Shown here: piece by piece, positions 14,613 through 19,587 of the stretch | Numbering within the stretch: position 1 is the stretch's first letter | Layout: every line of letters begins with the position of its first letter | DNA from: CADDYX01 sp045809945 | Lineage (GTDB): Bacteria > Verrucomicrobiota > Verrucomicrobiia > Chthoniobacterales > UBA10450 | Assembly: GCA_045809945.1 (NCBI GenBank) | Contig: JBJMWW010000183.1 | Span: 1-19,587 of the forward strand | Direction of reading: 5' to 3' | Length of the DNA: 19,587 bases | Made by a program: the position numbers and the translations under genes | The notes under the pieces: generated by a model | The model's database searches: none | What the model was told of the DNA's origin: nothing | Seen by the model: the letters and a program-made list of their open reading frames with translations, nothing else

Positions 14613-15693
14613 GTCGCTTCACCTCCAGAAGTTCCGGCGCGATCAGCGGGCGCTGTTTGAGCAAGTGCAGGAACAGCGCGAACCAGAATCCACCGATCGC
14701 GATCAGCTCGGCGACGTCGAGCCAGTGCACGTAAAACCCGCGCGGATGAAACGTCGGCGCCACCAGCCAGAAATTGTTCACCACATTCAGCGCGAGGATG
14801 CAGATGCAAATCTGCGCGAGCCGACGCGGCGTGCGTTTGGCTTCGCGCGACAGGAGCAGGAAAAACGGCAGCAGAAATTCGCCGAGCACGAGCACGAGCG
14901 CGACCCATTGCCAGCCACCGCGGCTGCGCGGCAGATACCAGGAAATTTCCTTCGGCAGGTTGCCCGACCATATAATGAGCAGCTGCGAAAACGAGACGTA
15001 GATCCAGAAGATCACGAACGCGAGCAGCATGTTTCCGAGATCGTGAAACGCTTTCGCGGGAGCCCTGTGCGTGTCGCCAAACGCGCAGAGCAAAGCAGTC
15101 GTCAGGCTAAGCGCGGCGACGAATTGCCCCGCCATCAAGACGATGACGAAGACGGTCGAATACCACTCCGGATCGAGCGACATGACCCAGTCGGTCGAGG
15201 CGAAGTTCATGCAGAGCACATAGCTGATTAGTCCGCCAGCACTGAGCGCAATCGGGTATTCGGAAACGCGGCGGCGCAGTGCGAAGGCGAAGACGAGCAG
15301 GACGGCGAAGTAGAACCCGGCGCGGCCGATGAAAAACGGCACGTTCAGGTAGGCGCGTTTGTGGATGCCGAGGGCGATCCCGTTCGACCACGCGTAGATG
15401 TCGTGCAGCCCGAAGAGCAGTGGCACGAAAAGTAGGACGAGCAACGGCAGCGTCATGATCGCGGCTAAGCAAAGATTGCGAACGGCAAGTCCCCACCAGC
15501 CGCCCGTCAGGTTTTGCATCATCACGACGACGAGCGCGCCTAACGAAAGGCCCAGCCAGAAGAGCCACGCAAACAAATACGACTGGAAGAACTGCGCGTG
15601 ACTGATGAACGCGCCGGTGATCGACAACACGGCTGCGATCGCGCCGATGATCAGCGCGCGGGTTTGCCAGCGATTGAGAACGAGGTCGTTCAT
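14605..15693 (-). CDS. actF: Alternative Complex III subunit ActF (NrfD-like membrane subunit)
   Basis: A 362-residue integral membrane protein with about ten helices, the second NrfD-like quinol-interacting subunit of ACIII. Features: RALIIGAIAAVLSITGAF near the N-terminus, QFFQSYLFAWLFWLGLSLG at 34-52, HKRAYLNVPFF at 111-121, STDWVMSLDPEWYSTVF in the middle and WIYVSFSQLLIIWSGNLP, then the C-terminal FHPRGFYVHWLDV. These segments are typical of ActF. It forms part of the quinol:cytochrome c oxidoreductase together with ActC. It overlaps actE as ATGA and is preceded by GGAG 11 nt before its ATG. Confidence 0.93.
   Translation of the reverse strand: MNDLVLNRWQTRALIIGAIAAVLSITGAFISHAQFFQSYLFAWLFWLGLSLGALVVVMMQNLTGGWWGLAVRNLCLAAIMTLPLLVLLFVPLLFGLHDIYAWSNGIALGIHKRAYLNVPFFIGRAGFYFAVLLVFAFALRRRVSEYPIALSAGGLISYVLCMNFASTDWVMSLDPEWYSTVFVIVLMAGQFVAALSLTTALLCAFGDTHRAPAKAFHDLGNMLLAFVIFWIYVSFSQLLIIWSGNLPKEISWYLPRSRGGWQWVALVLVLGEFLLPFFLLLSREAKRTPRRLAQICICILALNVVNNFWLVAPTFHPRGFYVHWLDVAELIAIGGFWFALFLHLLKQRPLIAPELLEVKRHG
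14619..14626 (-). promoter_or_regulatory. Ribosome binding site of the 150-residue membrane protein
   Basis: GGAGGTGA on the minus strand, 6 nt before the ATG at 14612 and inside the end of actF. This strong site supports the reality of the small gene and its start. Confidence 0.65.
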
Positions 15694-16259
15694 CGTCGCG
15701 CCGTCTCCAATTGTTTCGCGCCATTCGCATCCGCGTCAGCGGGCGTGGCGTTCTCGCTCAATTGCAGCGCGCGGATGTAGGCGACAATCGCCCAGCGATC
15801 TTCCGGCGTGACGCGCGACGCGTAGGGATACATGACGCCGTAGCCGTTCGTCATTACGTCGAAGAAATGGCCGACCGGGGCGTCGCGCAGACGTTGCTCG
15901 TGAAACGACGGCGGCTGCGGAAACCCACGCTGGACGATCATGCCGTTCGCCTCGCCCGTGCGGCCGTGACAAACCGCGCAGTAGATATCGAAGCGTTCGC
16001 GGCCGCGCTCGAGTAGCTCGCGCGTGACCGGCATCGGCATCGTGGCTGCGAGTTCTTTGCCGATTTTGCCAGTGAAGAATTGTTCGTCATCGCGCAGTTG
16101 TCCACGCGCGACGGTGTGCGGCGGCGGCACGCGCGAGCCCGCGCCGTCGCGGAAGAAATTTTCCTCCGCGAGCGGTTTCAGGTGTTGCTGATCGACCATG
16201 CCGCGGCGACACGCAGCTGTTGCGAAACACACTAGCAGTAGCACGACCGCGAGTTTCAT
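15690..16259 (-). CDS. actE: Alternative Complex III mono-heme cytochrome c subunit ActE
   Basis: A 189-residue periplasmic cytochrome. The N-terminus MKLAVVLLLVCFATAAC suggests a lipoprotein, with acylation at C17, although threonine at -3 of the lipobox is not ideal. One heme site CAVCH (94-98) and axial M143 in GYGVMYPYASRV are visible, as is the conserved MPMPVTRELLERGRERFDIYC segment (74-94). It accepts electrons from the multiheme ActA or the Fe-S chain of ActB and hands them to the caa3 oxidase. It overlaps actD and actF by 4 nt each. Confidence 0.95.
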   Translation of the reverse strand: MKLAVVLLLVCFATAACRRGMVDQQHLKPLAEENFFRDGAGSRVPPPHTVARGQLRDDEQFFTGKIGKELAATMPMPVTRELLERGRERFDIYCAVCHGRTGEANGMIVQRGFPQPPSFHEQRLRDAPVGHFFDVMTNGYGVMYPYASRVTPEDRWAIVAYIRALQLSENATPADADANGAKQLETARR

Positions 16260-16789
16260 TTCTCCACCTCCACGACTGAGATCGGCGAATGCTCGAGCAA
16301 CAACTGCCGGACTTCGTCAGCGCGAAAGATGTGATCGCGCGCTTCGATGCAGAGGAAAAATCGCGTCTGACTCGCGAGCTTGAATTGCGGCGCATTGAAG
16401 ACCGGATGGTACGGCTTCGGCAGGCCGTTCAGCCAAAGCATGCCTACAAGTCCGGCAATCGCGGCGAAGAGGACGGTGAGCTCAAAGGTGATCGGAATGA
16501 ACGCCGGCCAGCTGTGCAGCGGCCTTCCCCCGACATTGAGTGGGTAATCGACGACCGCGGAATACCACTGCATTCCGTATGCGGTCAGCGCGCCCGCGAT
16601 TCCACCGAGCAACGTGATCAGCGGCACTTTCGTGCGCGTGAAGCCGAGCGCTTCGGCCACGCCTTCGACTGCGTAGGGCGTGTAGGCGTCCATCTTGCGA
16701 TAGCCGGACTTGTAAGCAGCGCGCGTCGCGGCGAGCAATTGTTCCGGCTGCGCGAACTCCGCCATGATGCCGTAGAGGTTTTCGTTCAT
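16256..16789 (-). CDS. actD: Alternative Complex III membrane subunit ActD (DUF3341)
   Basis: A 177-residue subunit with two membrane helices (about 54-79 and 101-122) and soluble ends. Family landmarks are YGIMAEF (7-12), AAYKSGYRKMDAYTPYAVEG (24-43), LHSWPAFIPITFELTVL (91-107), PKPYHPVFN (124-132) and FFLCIEARD (144-152). The frame continues 52 codons upstream, but the ATG at 16787-16789 matches the family start, overlaps the actC stop as ATGA and has GGAGA about 8 nt before it. It carries no cofactor and helps form the membrane arm of ACIII. Confidence 0.93.
   Translation of the reverse strand: MNENLYGIMAEFAQPEQLLAATRAAYKSGYRKMDAYTPYAVEGVAEALGFTRTKVPLITLLGGIAGALTAYGMQWYSAVVDYPLNVGGRPLHSWPAFIPITFELTVLFAAIAGLVGMLWLNGLPKPYHPVFNAPQFKLASQTRFFLCIEARDHIFRADEVRQLLLEHSPISVVEVEK
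16262..16271 (-). promoter_or_regulatory. Ribosome binding site of actE
   Basis: GGAGGTGGAG on the minus strand directly before the ATG at 16259, inside the end of actD. It contains two overlapping Shine-Dalgarno-like runs. Confidence 0.6.
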
Positions 16790-18141
16790 CGCGCGGTCTC
16801 CGATTTTTGATGAACGAGATCGCGCATCTCGCTGATCGAGATCGCCGGCAGCAGACGCAGGAAGACGAAGAAGAGCGTCGCGAACAATCCCATCGAGCCG
16901 ATCAGCGTCATCCAATCCCAGCGCGTGCCGTGAAAGATGCCCCATGCGCTCGGCATGAAATCGCGATGCAAGCTGGTCACCACGATCACGTAACGCTCAG
17001 TCCACATTCCGATTTGGATGAAGATCGCCACGACGAAGAGCAGCGCAGGGGTCGTGCGGACGCGTTTAAACCAAACCGCCTGCGTAACGAGGATGTTGCA
17101 GAAAACGAGCAGGCAATACGCCGGCGCATATGGGCCGAACATCCGGTTCAGCGTCATGTACCACTCGAACTTGTCGTCGCTGTACCACGACATGAATCCT
17201 TCCGTGATGTAGCCGTGCGCGACCATGAGACCGGTCGTGAGCATGATCTTCGCGCAGTTCTCGAGGTGCCGGATGGTGATGAAATCCTCGAGGTGGTAGA
17301 ACCTGCGAATCGGAATCGCGAGCGTGAGCACCATCGCGAAGCCGGAGAAGATCGCGCCCGCAACGAAGTAAGGCGGGAAGATGGTCGAATGCCATCCCGG
17401 CACGATCGCGATCGCGAAGTCGGTGGAGACAACGCTGTGGACCGAGAGCACAAGTGGCGTCGCCAGTCCGGCGAGGAGCAAATAGAGCATGTGAAATCGC
17501 TTCCAATGCCGCGCCGAACCGCGCCAGCCTAACGACATCACGCCATAGGTGAGCTGCGCGAATTTGCTGCTCGCGCGATCCCGCATTGTCGCGAGATCCG
17601 GCACCAGTCCGATGTACCAAAAGACGAGCGAGACGGTGAAATAGGTGCCGACCGCGAACACGTCCCAGACAAGCGCGCTGCGCCATTGCGGCCACATGTT
17701 CATTGTGTCGGGATACGGGAACAGCCAGTAAAACACCCACGGACGGCCGAGATGCAGCAGCGGAAACAAACCCGCGCACGCGACGGCGAAGAGCGTCATC
17801 GCTTCGGCGAAACGATTGATCGAGGTGCGCCAGTCCTGGTGGAGCAAAAGCAGGATCGCGGAGATGAACGTGCCGGCGTGACCGATCCCGATCCACCAAA
17901 CGAAATTCACAATCGCGAATCCCCACGCGACCGGAATGTTCACTCCCCAAATGCCGATGCCTTTGATGAGCAGCCACGCGATCGCGAAGTTCATCATCAT
18001 GAGCAGCGCGAACGCGACAGCGAAGCCGCCGATCCACGCGCGATGCATCGGACGTTTCAGAACGACGTCGGTGATCTTGCGCGTGACCGATTCATTGTCG
18101 TAACCGCGCGCGACGACTGGTTCTTCAATTTGCGTGCTCAT
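16786..18141 (-). CDS. actC: Alternative Complex III membrane subunit ActC (NrfD-like, quinol binding)
   Basis: A 451-residue protein with about ten membrane helices, of the NrfD/PsrC family. In ACIII it holds the quinol-oxidation site near the Fe-S arm of ActB. Recognisable stretches: WWIGIGHAGTFISAIL (82-97, with H88), HQDWRTSINRFAEAMTLFA (101-119), LGRPWVFYWLFPYP, MWPQWRSALVWD, and the C-terminal MPSAWGIFHGTRWDWMTL. It overlaps both actB and actD by 4 nt. Full length for the family. Confidence 0.95.
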   Translation of the reverse strand: MSTQIEEPVVARGYDNESVTRKITDVVLKRPMHRAWIGGFAVAFALLMMMNFAIAWLLIKGIGIWGVNIPVAWGFAIVNFVWWIGIGHAGTFISAILLLLHQDWRTSINRFAEAMTLFAVACAGLFPLLHLGRPWVFYWLFPYPDTMNMWPQWRSALVWDVFAVGTYFTVSLVFWYIGLVPDLATMRDRASSKFAQLTYGVMSLGWRGSARHWKRFHMLYLLLAGLATPLVLSVHSVVSTDFAIAIVPGWHSTIFPPYFVAGAIFSGFAMVLTLAIPIRRFYHLEDFITIRHLENCAKIMLTTGLMVAHGYITEGFMSWYSDDKFEWYMTLNRMFGPYAPAYCLLVFCNILVTQAVWFKRVRTTPALLFVVAIFIQIGMWTERYVIVVTSLHRDFMPSAWGIFHGTRWDWMTLIGSMGLFATLFFVFLRLLPAISISEMRDLVHQKSETAR

Positions 18142-19587
18142 GCGTGCTCGAGCTCCGGGTTCGGGTTGCGCAAACGCGCGAGATACGTCGTACGCGGCCG
18201 CGTGTTCAGCTCCGCGAGCAAACCGTAATTCAACGGCGAAGCGCGCAAGTTCGCGACGCGGCTGTTCGGATCATTGATGTCACCGAAAATGATCGCGCCG
18301 GCCGGGCAAGCTTGCGCGCACGCCGGCGTGATCTCGCCATCCCGAATTGCACGGTCCGCTTTGTCGGCCTCAATCTTCACCGCGTTGATGCGCTGGATGC
18401 AGTAAGTGCATTTCTCCATCACGCCGCGGCTGCGTACCGTGACGTTCGGATTGCGCATCAGCTTGCGCGTGGCGGGCTGCTCGAACTGGTTCGCGTCGTA
18501 TTCGAGAAAGTTGAAGCGCCGTACCTTGTACGGGCAGTTGTTCGAGCAATAGCGCGTGCCGATGCAGCGGTTGTAGACCATCTGGTTGAGGCCTTCGCTG
18601 CTGTGCACCGTCGCCGCGACCGGACAAACCAGCTCGCAAGGCGCGTTCTCGCAGTGCATGCACGGCACCGGCTGATGCGATGTCCACGCGTGCGTGAGGC
18701 CCTCCGCGAAATAGCGATCGACACGAATCCAATGCATCTCGCGTCCGCGGGCCACCTGCTCTTTGCCGACTACCGGAATGTTATTCTCTGCCTGACACGC
18801 AATCGTGCACACGCCGCAGCCGATGCAGGCGTTGAGATCGATGACCATTCCCCACGCGTGGCCGTTGTATTCGACTTTCGGATACAACGACTCGTTCTCG
18901 CGCGGCGCCGGCTCGTCCGCTTTCGCAATCTCGTTAGGCCGCTGATGCAATTCGGCCACGGTGCCGACGCGCACCTGATCGCGACCTTCCATTTTCCAAT
19001 GCTGCTGTGTCGTGACGAGCTCATGCGTGTCTCCCGTTTTTTCGATCTGCAACCCGGGTCCGCCCCCCACCCCATCCGATGTGCGCAGCTGATACGCGTT
19101 GAAGCCAACGTTATTTCCGACAGAGCCGGCGCGCATGCGTCCGTAGCCGACGTGAATCGTGACGCAGTCATCCGCCTGACCGGGCAAGACCCAGATCGGC
19201 GCGCGCACCGAGCGACCACGCAACGTCAGGTTAACGACATTCCCGTTCTCGAGGTTCAGCCTTTTTGCAGTCGCCGGGCTGATGAGTGCTGCGTTGTCCC
19301 ACACGATTGTGGTGAACGGCTCCGGAAATTCCTGCAGCCACGCGTTGTTCGCGAAGCGGCCATCGTGCATCTGCGCGCTCGGACGGATGAGCAGATACAA
19401 TGGTAGGCCGTGACCGCTCGGCACGGCGGCGTGTGAGGGAAGGCTCGGTGGCGCGGCAGCCTGCGGCGGTTCCGCTCTACCACTGTTCGCGACGACACCA
19501 TCGTGCACGGATTTGCGCCAGACGTTCTCGAAATCGGCCGCAGGATGCTGCCCGTGCCAGAACGCGCGCACGATTTCATAGCCGGTG
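18138..19587 (-). CDS. actB: Alternative Complex III iron-sulfur/molybdopterin-like subunit ActB (3' part)
   Basis: The C-terminal 483 codons or so of ActB; the frame is open to the right window edge (TGYEIV precedes the first in-frame GTG at 19571), so the 5' part is outside. Visible here: the end of the molybdopterin-oxidoreductase-like domain, including its dinucleotide-binding-type C-terminal barrel, then a PsrB-like ferredoxin domain. Counting from the GTG at 19571, cysteines lie at 249/252/255/259 (CIGCGVCTIAC), 304/307/312/316, 336/342/346 (CIGTRYCSNNC) and 388/391/418/422. These fifteen cysteines fit three [4Fe-4S] and one [3Fe-4S] cluster, as known for ActB. The subunit faces the periplasm and relays electrons from ActC. 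The stop overlaps actC as ATGA. Confidence 0.95.
   Translation of the reverse strand, partial: TGYEIVRAFWHGQHPAADFENVWRKSVHDGVVANSGRAEPPQAAAPPSLPSHAAVPSGHGLPLYLLIRPSAQMHDGRFANNAWLQEFPEPFTTIVWDNAALISPATAKRLNLENGNVVNLTLRGRSVRAPIWVLPGQADDCVTIHVGYGRMRAGSVGNNVGFNAYQLRTSDGVGGGPGLQIEKTGDTHELVTTQQHWKMEGRDQVRVGTVAELHQRPNEIAKADEPAPRENESLYPKVEYNGHAWGMVIDLNACIGCGVCTIACQAENNIPVVGKEQVARGREMHWIRVDRYFAEGLTHAWTSHQPVPCMHCENAPCELVCPVAATVHSSEGLNQMVYNRCIGTRYCSNNCPYKVRRFNFLEYDANQFEQPATRKLMRNPNVTVRSRGVMEKCTYCIQRINAVKIEADKADRAIRDGEITPACAQACPAGAIIFGDINDPNSRVANLRASPLNYGLLAELNTRPRTTYLARLRNPNPELEHA

Larger units (their letters stand above)
740..18938. repeat. Dispersed octamer CCTAACGA / TCGTTAGG
   Basis: Exact copies lie at 740-747, 1293-1300, 10462-10469, 10777-10784, 12454-12461, 15539-15546, 17528-17535 and 18931-18938, all inside coding sequence. 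One-mismatch copies lie near 10210, 12553 and 13541. They occur on both strands and in different reading frames. The entry spans the first to last copy; the intervening sequence is not repetitive. Confidence 0.4.

Noticed and set aside
16790..16945. The 52-codon N-terminal extension of actD
   Set aside because: It overlaps actC deeply and lacks family similarity; the ATGA start at 16789 with GGAGA upstream is better.
16807..17532. A 241-codon plus-strand frame antisense to actC
   Set aside because: Composition is dominated by Arg, Glu, His and Asp, the typical complement of a membrane-protein gene; actC is unambiguous.
18144..19406. A 420-codon open frame on the plus strand, antisense to actB
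   Set aside because: It is Arg/Ala/Val-rich with no domain signal and mirrors the codon pattern of the well-supported actB; a G+C-rich shadow.
1..19587. Mobile elements, tRNA/rRNA genes, CRISPR arrays or phage genes
   Set aside because: I found no transposase or integrase, no terminal inverted repeats, no direct-repeat array and no tRNA-like cloverleaf; the whole window is compact chromosomal coding DNA.

Overview
The window is about 60% G+C by eye, gene-dense, and carries no RNA genes, IS elements, CRISPR array or other obvious mobile DNA. The encoded proteins suggest an aerobic Gram-negative-type bacterium with a periplasm: Sec signal peptides, lipoprotein-like ActE, SCO, and a quinol:cytochrome c branch built on Alternative Complex III. 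The order actBCDEF - small membrane protein - SCO - coxB-coxA-coxC-coxD is known from Verrucomicrobiota, Acidobacteriota, Planctomycetota, Gemmatimonadota and Bacteroidota. The flanking genes make me lean to a soil Verrucomicrobiota or Acidobacteriota genome, but this is inference; no marker gene fixes the taxon. Several genes have good Shine-Dalgarno sites (GGAGG), others none.

Layout. (1) 1-2920, minus strand: a Uup-type ABC-F ATPase, then an ATP-grasp ligase, then possibly the first codons of another gene running off the left edge. (2) 3055-4263, plus: a secreted alpha/beta-hydrolase-like protein with TPR repeats whose nucleophile serine appears to be glycine. (3) 5697-4346, minus: a secreted Hsp20-like protein, a four-cysteine zinc-ribbon-like protein and a secreted cupin, probably one operon. 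(4) 5927-9848, plus: a tightly packed cassette of a VKOR-like membrane protein, a membrane-tailed short-chain dehydrogenase, a CheB-like domain lacking its catalytic serine, a PAS histidine kinase of the NarX/UhpB class and a NarL-type response regulator. (5) 19587-9852, minus: at least eleven overlapping respiratory genes.

How they work together. ActB-F (ActA and the ActB N-terminus lie beyond the right edge) would oxidise menaquinol/ubiquinol and reduce cytochrome c (ActE and the cytochrome c domain fused to CoxB). CoxA, a heme-copper oxidase with the type A2 signature YSHPAVY, reduces O2; the SCO protein would load CuA of CoxB. Eight of the ten junctions in this operon overlap (six by 4 nt, ATGA-type; two by 8 nt) and the other two are 1-3 nt apart, so the genes should be co-transcribed and translationally coupled. 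No promoter for it is inside the window.

The signalling cassette converges on the oxidase operon, with only 3 nt between the response regulator and coxD stop codons. Its redox-type partners (VKOR fold, NAD(P)H-dependent SDR) and the catalytically degenerate CheB module make it the least conventional part of the window. A second unexplained signal is the octamer TCGTTAGG/CCTAACGA, found eight times on both strands and in all three relations to the reading frame.
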